This document shows, one piece after another, positions 16,608 to 24,487 of a stretch of DNA of 64,000 bases. Position numbers and translations under genes: made by a program. Under the pieces are notes generated by a model. The model had not been told where the DNA came from, ran no database searches, and worked only from the letters and a program-made list of their open reading frames with translations. The number at the start of each line of letters is the position of its first letter. The stretch's first letter is position 1. Source of the stretch: Veillonellaceae bacterium (GTDB taxonomy: Bacteria > Bacillota > Negativicutes > Veillonellales > Veillonellaceae); assembly GCA_900766245.1 (NCBI GenBank), contig CAAFUR010000021.1, positions 124,001 through 188,000 of the forward strand, written 5' to 3'.

Positions 16608-17840
16608 ATGACAAAACGACATATGGAATTACTAGCCCCAGCTGGTAATATGGATAAATTAAAAATGGCCATCCGCTATGGAGCAGATGCCGTATATTGT
16701 GCAGGCCGTGCTTTTGGATTGCGCGCAGCAAGCTCTAACTTTGACAATGACCAATTGAAAGAGGCTGTAGAATTTGTACACAGCCATGGCAAAAAAATCT
16801 ATGTTACTTGTAATATTATTCCTCACAATGAGGACTTAACAGGCTTAGAAGAGTACTTACAATTCTTGGAAAGTATCAAAGTGGATGCTATCATCGTTGC
16901 CGATTTAGGTATTTTCTTGTTGGCGAAACGTGTGGCTCCAGGATTAGAATTGCATGTGAGCACACAGGCAAATACAACAAACTATTTAACAACAGAGTTC
17001 TGGAAAGAACAAGGAGCAGCTCGTGTTGTGGTAGCTCGTGAAGTGAGCATCGAAGATATCAAAACCATGCGTGAAAAAGCAGATATCGAGATCGAAGCCT
17101 TCGTCCATGGCGCTATGTGTATTTCTTACTCTGGACGTTGCTTGTTGAGTAACTATATGACCAACCGTGATGCGAACCGTGGTGCTTGCACACAAGCGTG
17201 TCGTTGGAAATATAATTTGGTGGAAGAAAATCGTCCTGGCGAATACTACCCAATCGAAGAAGATGAACATGGTACATACATCTTTAACTCTAAGGATTTA
17301 TGCTTGTTGAAATACATCCCTGAGTTGTATAAAGCAGGCGTAGATAGCTTGAAAATCGAAGGACGTATGAAATCCGTACACTATGCAGCAACTGTCTCTA
17401 AGGTGTACCGTGAAGCTATCGATACGTTCTTAGAAGAAGGTGACGATTGGTATGTACGTGATGAATGGTATGCAGAATTGGAAAAAATCTCACACCGTCC
17501 ATATACAGAGGCCTTTGCTATGGAAAAACCAGGGGAAGAAGCGCAAAACTATGGTAAATCTTCTAATACGCAAACTCATGATTTTATTGGTCTTGTAGAA
17601 GGATACAATGCGGAAGAAGGCTATGCATATATGGAGCAACGTAATAATTTCAAGGTAGGCGAAGAGGTAGAATTCTGCCAACCGAATGGTCCATTAGTAA
17701 AACACGTTATCACACGCATCACCGATGAAGATGGCAATGATATTGATGTGGCAAAACACGCACAAATGAAATTGCGTTTGTACATTGACACACCATTGGA
17801 AGAATACTCTATGATGCGCCGTGAAACTAAGCGAAAATAA
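16608..17840 (+). CDS. trhP: U32 family protein, tRNA U34 hydroxylation (TrhP-like)
   Basis: A 410-residue peptidase-U32 family protein. The signature FVHGAMCISYSGRCLLSNYM is at about 166-185, followed by the conserved Cys-rich GACTQACRW. In Bacillus and E. coli, TrhP/YegQ-type U32 proteins are needed for prephenate-dependent 5-hydroxyuridine at tRNA position 34. Bacillus uses two subunits; here only one gene is present. It starts 4 bases after trmR. Confidence 0.9.
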   Translation: MTKRHMELLAPAGNMDKLKMAIRYGADAVYCAGRAFGLRAASSNFDNDQLKEAVEFVHSHGKKIYVTCNIIPHNEDLTGLEEYLQFLESIKVDAIIVADLGIFLLAKRVAPGLELHVSTQANTTNYLTTEFWKEQGAARVVVAREVSIEDIKTMREKADIEIEAFVHGAMCISYSGRCLLSNYMTNRDANRGACTQACRWKYNLVEENRPGEYYPIEEDEHGTYIFNSKDLCLLKYIPELYKAGVDSLKIEGRMKSVHYAATVSKVYREAIDTFLEEGDDWYVRDEWYAELEKISHRPYTEAFAMEKPGEEAQNYGKSSNTQTHDFIGLVEGYNAEEGYAYMEQRNNFKVGEEVEFCQPNGPLVKHVITRITDEDGNDIDVAKHAQMKLRLYIDTPLEEYSMMRRETKRK

Positions 17841-17867
17841 TTCTTGTTGTAGAAGGGGAGGACCAAG

Positions 17868-18092
17868 ATGCAAGAGCAGGATATTGTCTATGATCCGCAG
17901 TATGTGTACTTTCAGATTGACAGAACACATACGAATTATGTGAATCGTATATTGGAAGGCTATGAATACGTGGGGGTTATGACAACGGTCAATGCAGATG
18001 GGTTGTGCATGATTCGTACAACAGAATCAACTCGTGAGTTGGCAAGACAAATTTTGCAATCCCTACCCGTTTCTGTGACTCTCTTGGATTGA
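17868..18092 (+). CDS. DUF4911-like small protein
   Basis: A 74-residue protein with a predicted alpha/beta fold and the segment YVGVMTTVNADGLCMIRTT. It resembles DUF4911, a short family often placed after U32 genes in Firmicutes. GGGGAGG precedes the ATG, 27 bases after trhP, and the frame ends before a 74-base gap. Function is unknown; location hints at a link with tRNA modification. Confidence 0.75.
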   Translation: MQEQDIVYDPQYVYFQIDRTHTNYVNRILEGYEYVGVMTTVNADGLCMIRTTESTRELARQILQSLPVSVTLLD

Positions 18093-18166
18093 GTAAGCTT
18101 TGAAAGAGAGCCCCACGTGTTGGATCTATAGTATTGATTGATGACTAGAGTGGAGAACTAAGAGAT

Positions 18167-20257
18167 ATGGCAACAGAAAAAAAGAAGCAACAAATCCAGT
18201 ATGAACTATATATTCCGGCTCAATTTGATGATTCTTGCCGTGCCTCCTTGGAAGTGTTATTGGAGCATAAACTTACAGAGGTAGGTACCATCCATGAAGG
18301 GGAATCTGTGTATAAAGAGAATGGTGAAATTGACCATTGCGTACTTCGGTTTTCCATGGATGAAGGAGATGAATTAGTAGAAGAAATACTCATCTCTTTG
18401 GAGGAACTAGGTATACCGTATGGTGCTAAGTTATATCAAGAAGGAAATGTCGTTGCTGAATTGGGCAATTTACATCATATCCATGTCGTATTGGATGCGT
18501 CGTTAGTAGATGCCAAACAGTTTAAACGATTGGATACTAAAATCTCGAGGGCCTTGGAGGAAAATAGTGTCGTTAGTGCTACGACATTACATATCCCGGA
18601 AGGGGTGGCTACCTTTACCTATTACGTGGCAGATAAGGACCTTGCGATTAGCACTATTGAGAAGTACCTTCGTAGAAGCTCATTGGGACAAGGGGCTTCT
18701 ATTGATGTGGTAGACTCTGGTCTTACGATTCACGAACGGTATATGACAGATATATCCCGTGTGTATCGAGGGTTAGTGCCTGATGTATGGAATGTGATTC
18801 AAAGCGAGTGGAAAGGGGTATCGCCTCAAGAATGGATGAATTTATTAAGGCGGTATCCACATACTCCAGAGGGGCTGAGTTTCTTGCTTAATGTAGTGAA
18901 CGGGACGTACCAAAAGGAATATACGTCGTTAAAAGCTACATTCCCTATGTTTATGTATGATAATAAACAATTCTATTTATTATCGGCGCGCCAAATGTTG
19001 GAATTTGATCTTCACGGACGAGAAATAATGAATATGGATGTATTGGGGCCCGATGTAAAACCATCACAAGTACGAGCTGCTTCTAAACAGAGGGATCTAT
19101 GCATTTTTGCAGCTACTGGCGAAGGGGAACAGGCATCCCGTTTGTACATCGATTATAATCCAACGAAATCTGGTGCTGTAGGTCAAGTCATCTATTTTGA
19201 TGGAGATACGAATACATTGACGCTGTTAGGGTCTTCTTTTAGTGAAGCCTTGCTGGTACTTATGCGAGAGCAATCCAATAGTGTAGGTGATTTTTTAATT
19301 GAAAGTATCATACAGAAAACGATGAGTTTAGATATAGATATGGCGGATGTACAAAGCGCAGAGAATCAACTGTTGTTTGATGCGATGCGAAATCTAGCGG
19401 AAAGAATTCTAGAAAGCACTGGTGGTATGGGCCCTATGGTTGGTAAACGTGGGTTTATGGGCATGGTGCTATTGGATAATGCAGAGTTCGATGTGAATCG
19501 TTTTAAAAAGGACTTACTCGGCAAATGGGATATTGAGTCTATTACGAGTCCTGAAGGGATGAAGGTCCGCGCAGCCATTGCCACAAAAGATGTAGATACT
19601 GTGGAAGAAGAGGATATGGAAGAGGCACACTTCCTAGTTATTGATGATTATAAAGTAGTGGTGGCACCATTTTCCTTTGCCATGCCTATGGAAGCTGTTA
19701 TGCAAGGGGCGACCCGAAATTATCTCTGGGAAGATGCCTTGGATACGGTACTTCATCACACCAGTCATGTAGCAATTAGCATTGTAGAAGGTCCTGGAAA
19801 TCCATTGGAAGAAGGAATTTTACTTGCGAAATTACTTTCAGTGGCAACAGAACAAACGGGGGCTAATGCGGTATATACCAATGGCGTCCTGTACGAAGGG
19901 GCCAAGTATCATGAGGAAACGGAACAGTTACGAGATGATATGCTACCTATGGCAAATATGGTTTGGGTAGATATGGATTTTGAAGAGGATGGTACCATTT
20001 CCTTGTCCACTAGTGGTATGGAACTGTTCAAGCAACTCAATATTGAGCTTTTACATTGTCCGTGGGATCCAGAACGAGCTTGGAATTATGCGCTAACTGT
20101 GGCAGACTATGTCTTGACATCAGGTACAACGGTACAAGATGGTGAGACCGTTGGTAGAACTGAGAAAGAACAGCTAACGGTTCATATTGATGAACCGGTG
20201 CATGCAGATGGATTACAAAGTATACAAATTTTATTTGACGACACGGAAGAAAAATAA
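18167..20257 (+). CDS. Large protein of unknown function with DUF4261-like C-terminus
   Basis: A 696-residue cytoplasmic acidic protein with no signal peptide or transmembrane helix. The last about 230 residues (from FLVIDDYKVVVAPFSFAMP through TTSGMELF-like text) resemble the DUF4261 family; the first about 450 residues are unrecognised. A Gly/Met patch GGMGPMVGKRGFMGMVLL lies near 422-440. The ribosome site is weak (GGAGAACTAAGAG). It is single-gene and followed by a terminator, so it is probably its own unit. Confidence 0.75.
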   Translation: MATEKKKQQIQYELYIPAQFDDSCRASLEVLLEHKLTEVGTIHEGESVYKENGEIDHCVLRFSMDEGDELVEEILISLEELGIPYGAKLYQEGNVVAELGNLHHIHVVLDASLVDAKQFKRLDTKISRALEENSVVSATTLHIPEGVATFTYYVADKDLAISTIEKYLRRSSLGQGASIDVVDSGLTIHERYMTDISRVYRGLVPDVWNVIQSEWKGVSPQEWMNLLRRYPHTPEGLSFLLNVVNGTYQKEYTSLKATFPMFMYDNKQFYLLSARQMLEFDLHGREIMNMDVLGPDVKPSQVRAASKQRDLCIFAATGEGEQASRLYIDYNPTKSGAVGQVIYFDGDTNTLTLLGSSFSEALLVLMREQSNSVGDFLIESIIQKTMSLDIDMADVQSAENQLLFDAMRNLAERILESTGGMGPMVGKRGFMGMVLLDNAEFDVNRFKKDLLGKWDIESITSPEGMKVRAAIATKDVDTVEEEDMEEAHFLVIDDYKVVVAPFSFAMPMEAVMQGATRNYLWEDALDTVLHHTSHVAISIVEGPGNPLEEGILLAKLLSVATEQTGANAVYTNGVLYEGAKYHEETEQLRDDMLPMANMVWVDMDFEEDGTISLSTSGMELFKQLNIELLHCPWDPERAWNYALTVADYVLTSGTTVQDGETVGRTEKEQLTVHIDEPVHADGLQSIQILFDDTEEK

Positions 20258-20283
20258 ATACTTAGTGAAAGTAAGGAATACAT

Positions 20284-20324
20284 AATGAAAGGGGCATGTA
20301 AAATAGTAACAGCCCCTTTTTGTT
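20284..20324 (+). terminator. Intrinsic terminator after the 696-residue gene
   Basis: AAAGGGGC pairs with GCCCCTTT over an A/T-rich loop, then a T run. The rest of the 20258-20450 gap holds nothing I can recognise. Confidence 0.8.
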
Positions 20325-20451
20325 GTATCATCAGTCGTATATCTCCGCTTGTATAACAGCATGATGTGCATTATTAGTAGACGTTTAATCTGTTCAATGT
20401 CTACGAGCTAGGCAAGGTTAGAAAAAAGTTAAATAAATTATAAAAAAACAC

Positions 20452-20480
20452 TTGCATAGATGTGATGGATATGATATTAT
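20452..20480 (+). promoter_or_regulatory. Promoter of the tRNA cluster
   Basis: TTGCAT (20452-20457), 17-base spacer, TATTAT (20475-20480), about 90 bases before tRNA-Pro. Confidence 0.65.
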
Positions 20481-20570
20481 ATATTTGTTGTTACGGTAAG
20501 TAACAAACGGTAGCGAAACAGTGTTTCCCAAGGACAGTTAAGTTGGTTCGTTACTATGGATGGAAGATAT

Positions 20571-20647
20571 CGGGGCATAGCGCAGTTTGGTAGCGCACCT
20601 GGCTTGGGACCAGGGGGTCGCAGGTTCGAATCCTGCTGCTCCGACCA
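20571..20647 (+). tRNA. tRNA-Pro (TGG)
   Basis: A 77-base cloverleaf with acceptor CGGGGCA/TGCTCCG, D-arm with AGCGCAG, anticodon loop CTTGGGA (anticodon TGG), T-arm GGTTCGAATCC and encoded CCA. Confidence 0.96.
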
Positions 20648-20658
20648 TTTTCTTATGT

Positions 20659-20732
20659 GCGGGTGTAGCTCAATGGTAGAGCCCCAGCCTTCCAAGCTGG
20701 TTGCGAGGGTTCGATTCCCTTCACCCGCTCCA
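20659..20732 (+). tRNA. tRNA-Gly (TCC)
   Basis: A 74-base cloverleaf with acceptor GCGGGTG/CACCCGC, anticodon loop CTTCCAA (TCC), T-loop TTCGATT and encoded CCA. It lies 11 bases after tRNA-Pro. Confidence 0.96.
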
Positions 20733-20835
20733 CTTATACATGTGCTTGTATTTAATACGTTCCCATACAGAGACAATGTCTATGTGATGGGTTATTTTAT
20801 TATTTACAGTAAAATAACATGACATAACTACATAT

Positions 20836-20912
<77 letters not shown>

Positions 20913-20919
20913 AGTAAAC

Positions 20920-20956
20920 AGGCGGATAGTTCAGATTGAGCTGTCCGCTTTTTTGT
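20920..20956 (+). terminator. Terminator of the tRNA cluster
   Basis: GCGGATAG pairs with CTGTCCGC (one G-U), followed by six T, just after tRNA-Arg. Confidence 0.88.
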
Positions 20957-20960
20957 AAAA

Positions 20961-20984
20961 TTTAGTAGTTTTTTTAGTAGTTTT
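20961..20984 (+). repeat. Exact tandem 12-mer behind tRNA-Arg
   Basis: TTTAGTAGTTTT occurs twice head to tail. Short repeats like this next to a tRNA 3' end can be integrase arm-binding sites. Together with the integrase tail at 21891-22067 it marks the edge of a decayed integrated element; the arm-site reading is inference. Confidence 0.6.
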
Positions 20985-21006
20985 GAATTTAATGTGAGGT
21001 TATGGT

Positions 21007-21894
21007 ATGACAGGTAAATTTTTAAAACTATCTATTCGAGATAGCTTCTCAGATCGTAATAATATAGAAATGATATCAAAGGATATTCAAGTAGAGCATT
21101 TAGAAAAAAGAAGTAGAATTTGTATTTTAAATTTATGGTCAGAAGTATATGAAAATAATAAATTAAAATATTGTCGTGATAGATATATTTTGGAAAAAGT
21201 AAATAATACTATCTATGTTAACTTATATAATGAACCTTTTATAGCAGGTAAGAGAATTCGTGAAGAACTATTTCTTATGCATATAAAGAACACAATTCTT
21301 GAAGATTCATATAATAAGGTTTTTGACTTGTTAGAATATACACTTTCTATATTTGATGAAATTGCGAGAAAAAATAATGAATTTTATAGGTATCAAAATC
21401 ATACGTATTATCAAATTTTTAATGAACTATTACAAAAAGAGTGTATTGGTTATAGGTTTATTGATAGAATTATTGTACCAATCACAGACCCTATAGAGGT
21501 TCAATCAATAAAAGAAGCCTTTTCTGACTCTTATAATAAAGTAAGAGAGCATATATCTAAAGCAAATAGGCTTCTATCAGATAGAGATAATCCGGACTAT
21601 GAGAACTCTATAAAAGAATCGATTAGTGCTTTAGAAGCATTGGCTCAAATCATTACAGAAACTGATGGAGCTCAAGCTTCCTTAGGCAAAATGTTAGCAA
21701 AATTAGAAGAACAAAAGATTATAACTTCAGCTATGAAGGGTGCTTTTTCAGTTCTTTATGGGGTTGCAAGTAATAGTAGAGGGGTTCGACATAGCGGAAA
21801 TAATGGAGACATAGTATCTTTTGAAGAAGCAAAATATATTTTAGTTGTTTCAACTGCATTTATAAACTACGTTATGTCTAAAATGAAAGATTAA
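21007..21894 (+). CDS. AbiJ-like abortive infection protein (HEPN-type C-terminus)
   Basis: A 295-residue A/T-rich protein. The N-terminal about 100 residues (KFLKLSIRDSFSDR..IQVEHL..RICILNLW) resemble an AbiJ N-terminal domain. The C-terminal half has ESISALEALAQIITE, LGKML and YGVASNSRGVRHSG, the all-helical HEPN-like module of AbiJ relatives, with an R/H pair (Arg261, His262) at the presumed nuclease site. Such proteins cause abortive infection against phage. Base composition is clearly more A/T-rich than the flanking core genes, and it sits directly behind tRNA-Arg. Confidence 0.72.
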   Translation: MTGKFLKLSIRDSFSDRNNIEMISKDIQVEHLEKRSRICILNLWSEVYENNKLKYCRDRYILEKVNNTIYVNLYNEPFIAGKRIREELFLMHIKNTILEDSYNKVFDLLEYTLSIFDEIARKNNEFYRYQNHTYYQIFNELLQKECIGYRFIDRIIVPITDPIEVQSIKEAFSDSYNKVREHISKANRLLSDRDNPDYENSIKESISALEALAQIITETDGAQASLGKMLAKLEEQKIITSAMKGAFSVLYGVASNSRGVRHSGNNGDIVSFEEAKYILVVSTAFINYVMSKMKD

Positions 21895-22067
21895 ATCTCT
21901 AATTTATCCAACGCATTAACAGCCTCTTTCTGTATATTAGGTGCTAAATGCGAATAGGTATCTAATGTTAGTATAATCAAGTAATGCTCTAATCGTTCTT
22001 GTACTATTTTAGGGTTTATTTCCTGAGATGATAGAATGATTGCATTAGTTTTATGTAGTATAAAAAA
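21891..22067 (-). pseudogene. Tyrosine integrase C-terminal remnant
   Basis: Reading the minus strand from an in-frame stop at 22068-22070 to a stop at 21891-21893 gives text matching the end of phage integrases: NPKIVQERLEH, then LTLDTYSHLAPN, then QKEAVNALDKL. The catalytic Tyr-containing TLDTYSH is kept but everything upstream is gone. Its stop overlaps the AbiJ-like stop by a few bases, convergently. It shows that the region entered, or was hit, by a tRNA-targeting mobile element. Confidence 0.8.
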
Positions 22068-22083
22068 TTATTGGAAGAATATC

Positions 22084-22547
22084 ATGAAGAATAATAAACA
22101 AGAAAAAACTATATTACCTGAAATAAATCCTGATTTATTAACTTTTGAACAAAGGATTGAACTGGAAAAACTTCGTTCTCAAAATTCTGCTGCAGGATTA
22201 TCTTTAATTGAAAGCTTTGCAAATACTGGAATAAAGACTATTATGATGTTAAATGGTGGCGCAGCTATTGCTATGCTTGCATTCTTAGGTAATATTATAA
22301 TTACAGATTATGGTAAATGGATATATGGTATTGTATGGGCGTTAGGGGGATATTCAATAGGCGCAGTATGTTCTGCAGTTATTGCATTTTTTTCTTACTT
22401 GTCTCAAAGCTCTTATAATGATGAGAATGAACAAGCACATAAAAGCGCTGAAAAAATAGATTTGTGGCAATGTTTTTTGCAATTCTAGGTATTACCTTAT
22501 TTGTCATTTCTAGTGTTATAGTAGGAGTAACAATTAGATTTTATTGA
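22084..22547 (+). pseudogene. Frameshifted four-helix membrane protein (A6 tract)
   Basis: The first frame runs from ATG 22084 to TAG 22486-22488 (134 residues) with helices around MMLNGGAAIAMLAFLG and GGYSIGAVCSAVIAFF. After the A6 tract at 22451-22456 the natural continuation is in the next frame: NRFVAMFFAILGITLFVISS and on to TGA at 22545-22547, which supplies a further helix. Adding one A restores a single frame. It could be a real lesion, a sequencing error in a homopolymer, or slippage at the A run. Family unrecognised; neighbours suggest a phage- or defence-related cargo gene. Confidence 0.65.
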
Positions 22548-22762
22548 AGGTGTATATCATGATACAATACTATTAATCTATTATTACCAGATTATTCAAA
22601 GTATTTACTAGCTCTTTCATAGTGCTGATAAAATTCTCTCAGATAGTGTGGAAAAGATGATAAGAATATGATACGCTCTTATTACAGATAACTTGTACTG
22701 TTTACATCTAGGATGTGATATGTAATATATTAAGAGTGCTGTGTGTACGCCTGCCTAGTTGC

Positions 22763-22788
22763 AAAAGAGCCCTTAAGGGCTCTTTTTG
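22763..22788 (+). terminator. Palindromic terminator
   Basis: AAGAGCCCTT / AAGGGCTCTT is a perfect 10-bp palindrome followed by T. A possible promoter (TTTACA at 22701, TAATAT at 22723) would give a transcript of about 55 bases ending here; otherwise it ends transcription from the membrane gene. Confidence 0.75.
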
Positions 22789-22869
22789 TTTAAAAAATAT
22801 AAAATGTAGTTTTATGGATGTAGGTAAAATTGAGTTGACAGGATGTAGTGATCTTGATAGTATAATAAA

Positions 22870-22955
22870 TACTATGATTTGGCTCTTAAGAGCTCTTGGT
22901 GATGGAGGCATCACCTACTGGAAAAGGACAACACTTTGTGTTGTCCTTTTTTGGC
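22870..22955 (+). ncRNA. Candidate small structured RNA
   Basis: TTGACA (22835-22840) and TATAAT (22861-22866, 20-base spacer, longer than ideal) precede about 80 bases with no ORF. It has one perfect hairpin (GGTGATG-GAGG-CATCACC, 22898-22915) and a strong terminator (AAAAGGACAACAC / GTGTTGTCCTTTT, 22922-22952). The terminator could also serve pnuC on the other strand. RNA identity is inference. Confidence 0.45.
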
Positions 22956-22979
22956 GATGTATGCGATATATAGAAAAGA

Positions 22980-23687
22980 TTAAGATGTCTCTCTATCTTT
23001 CCAAAATAGTAAGGCACCCATGGCATTGACTATGTAGAATATGTATTTGCCAACGTTGGCGAAATTGCCTTGGGTGAAAGCTTTCAATAGCTGCACGATG
23101 TTATAGATCATCCAGAACGGCCATTGTGTGTCTAATTTTAGAGCGTTAAACAGGTTCGCAATGAGTGAGAAGGCAAATACAACGGTGGTTAGGATGGATA
23201 AAAAGTTCATATGACCGCCAAAGCCTATGTAATTGGCAACGCTGGAAATAGTGAAAGCAATGATGGTGATAATGCTAGCAACTAATCGTTTTTGTGAAGA
23301 ATTCATTGTATTAGGAATACCTTCGTGGGATGCGTTCCATTTTTTGATAGCAAAGGTATAGATAATGAAAGTAACAGGATAGGTAATAATAGCTGCTTTA
23401 TTTCCTAAAATAAAATCGATGGCACCGGATACAATCGTGTTCACAATACCGAGATAATTCCCCCATTTGTTGAGCTGTCCTGTAAATCGTGTTGACAACA
23501 TAGAAATGCCGACGTTAATAACAGAAATAAGACCAAAGGGAACGAGAGTGGTCCAAGGACCCCAATCTACAAATTTTTCAAGACGTGAGTTAAGGTAACC
23601 AGCAGAAATGGCAATCCCCACTACAATTGCGACACCGAGTACATCAAACCACTTGGAAATAGCAAATTGTTTTAAATACTGTTTCAT
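22980..23687 (-). CDS. pnuC: Nicotinamide riboside transporter PnuC-like
   Basis: A 235-residue polytopic membrane protein with about seven helices. The end carries the PnuC-type WPFWMIYNIVQL and YIFYIVNAMGALLFW segments (conserved Trp/Asn/Tyr substrate positions). It imports nicotinamide riboside for NAD synthesis. I use the inner ATG at 23687, preceded by AAAGGA on the minus strand; the longer frame to 23786 adds 33 unconserved residues. It is monocistronic, convergent with the candidate sRNA terminator. Confidence 0.87.
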   Translation of the reverse strand: MKQYLKQFAISKWFDVLGVAIVVGIAISAGYLNSRLEKFVDWGPWTTLVPFGLISVINVGISMLSTRFTGQLNKWGNYLGIVNTIVSGAIDFILGNKAAIITYPVTFIIYTFAIKKWNASHEGIPNTMNSSQKRLVASIITIIAFTISSVANYIGFGGHMNFLSILTTVVFAFSLIANLFNALKLDTQWPFWMIYNIVQLLKAFTQGNFANVGKYIFYIVNAMGALLFWKDRETS

Positions 23688-24284
23688 AAAGGTATCCTTT
23701 CTATGAGAATATAAACTTGTATGAATGTGTGAGTTCATAGGTAATAGATATAATAGAAACACTAGATACATCATTACAACAGGCATAGTAGAAGTATTAG
23801 GTTTCTGTATAAGAAATCTACGAGTATGCTCGTATATAATAAATTATGATTTCTACCATATGTTTAATCATAACACACTTAGTAGGAATATCTCAAATAA
23901 AGATGGTAACCGTTTGTAAGCTAGTGATACTAGTGAAAGTTTCACTGAATTGGTTACAAAAAAGTTGTCTCTTGTTTCTCTATGAATCGTCTCTTGCTAT
24001 ACTATGAAACCTTGTGGCACGCATTGAACAGTTAAATGAACGAGAGCGACATATTCCTCCGCAAACTGATACAGTGGTTAGGTTTGCTCCAGAATATGTC
24101 GCTCTCGTTTTGTTTTTATGTAATTTAGTCAATATGGATGCCACAAGGTTTTTACGCATAACTGCGTTCCTCACGGTTTTGCTAATTACTATAAACATTT
24201 TGTGTAATTTATGCTATTGTGAAATTAAAGAGCCATCGATGTGAGTTGAGCTCATCTCTTCCTATTACGGGAGGGGGTGATAGT
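23688..24284. other. Gene-free stretch: pnuC leader and large palindrome
   Basis: On the pnuC side there is an inverted repeat TTATGATT..AATCATAA (about 23847-23876) and a short leader hairpin, possible operator or leader elements. From 24007 a three-tier palindrome follows. Short ORFs here on both strands overlap the palindrome arms and are not convincing. Confidence 0.55.
24007..24151. repeat. Three-tier nested palindrome
   Basis: Three nested perfect inverted repeats share one centre: AAACCTTGTGGCA (24007-24019) with TGCCACAAGGTTT (24139-24151); AACGAGAGCGACATATTC (24039-24056) with 24092-24109 over 18 bp; and GCAAAC (24061-24066) with GTTTGC (24082-24087). A T-rich tract follows the middle arm. 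It may be a non-autonomous mobile element, a structured RNA or a strong terminator. Confidence 0.8.
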
Positions 24285-24362
24285 ATGACCAAGTTTGAAA
24301 AGTTTTATTTGATCATTTTAGCTTTGGAATTACTTATTCATTTTATTGATTTACTTAAATAA
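24285..24362 (+). CDS. 25-residue hydrophobic peptide, candidate type I toxin
   Basis: The peptide MTKFEKFYLIILALELLI continues HFIDLLK: a short charged start, one membrane helix and a Lys end, like Fst/Ldr/holin-like type I toxins. A near-perfect anti-16S match GGAGGGGGTGAT lies just before the ATG, and the CU-rich segment CTTCC shortly upstream can pair with it, so translation may be held off by folding. Two repeats shared with an opposing transcript flank the gene. No sequence family is recognised with certainty, and toxicity is inferred from architecture. Confidence 0.6.
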   Translation: MTKFEKFYLIILALELLIHFIDLLK

Positions 24363-24369
24363 TAAAATG

Positions 24370-24416
24370 GCCTAACGTAAAAGAGGTCTGGAACACCTCA
24401 CACGTTAGGTCCATTT
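24370..24416. terminator. Bidirectional terminator shared by toxin mRNA and antisense RNA
   Basis: CCTAACGT pairs with ACGTTAGG around a loop holding a second weak stem (GAGGTC/ACCTC). The plus strand ends in ATTTTTG and the minus strand in ATTTTATT, so it can stop both transcripts. Confidence 0.75.
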
Positions 24417-24487
24417 TTGTTTAACCATTGAGATGAGCCTAACGCCGTTCACACGTTGATGGCTCTTCTTTTTATATTCATATTGTA
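24370..24487 (-). ncRNA. Predicted antisense RNA (RNA II analogue)
   Basis: On the minus strand an extended -10 TGCTACAAT (24482-24487) predicts a start near 24475. The first bases again give AGAGCCATC then GCTCATCTC (24430-24468), the same two repeats as the toxin leader, and the transcript runs into the shared terminator, giving about 105 bases. Confidence 0.5.

Larger units (their letters stand above)
22548..22979. other. Gene-free stretch with two short promoter-terminator units
   Basis: No convincing ORF. It contains a palindromic terminator (22763-22788) and a second promoter/terminator pair (22835-22952), listed separately. The A/T-rich first 150 bases show nothing I can name. Confidence 0.6.
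24215..24418 (+). ncRNA. Predicted toxin mRNA of par-like type I TA locus (RNA I analogue)
   Basis: An extended -10 TGCTATTGT (24215-24220) predicts a start near 24227. The leader carries AGAGCCATC and GCTCATCTC, then a strong ribosome site and the 25-residue ORF, ending at a terminator built on CCTAACGT/ACGTTAGG (24373-24412). Boundaries are inferred from sequence only. Confidence 0.5.

Noticed and set aside
20477..20822. ORFs crossing tRNA-Pro and tRNA-Gly
   Set aside because: They read through intact tRNA genes; typical false ORFs.
22036..22083. Upstream start of the frameshifted membrane gene
   Set aside because: This part overlaps the integrase remnant and has no better ribosome site than ATG 22084.
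24014..24244. 76-codon plus-strand ORF (and a 72-codon minus ORF) over the palindrome
   Set aside because: Both follow from the symmetry of the nested inverted repeats, have no ribosome site and no family.
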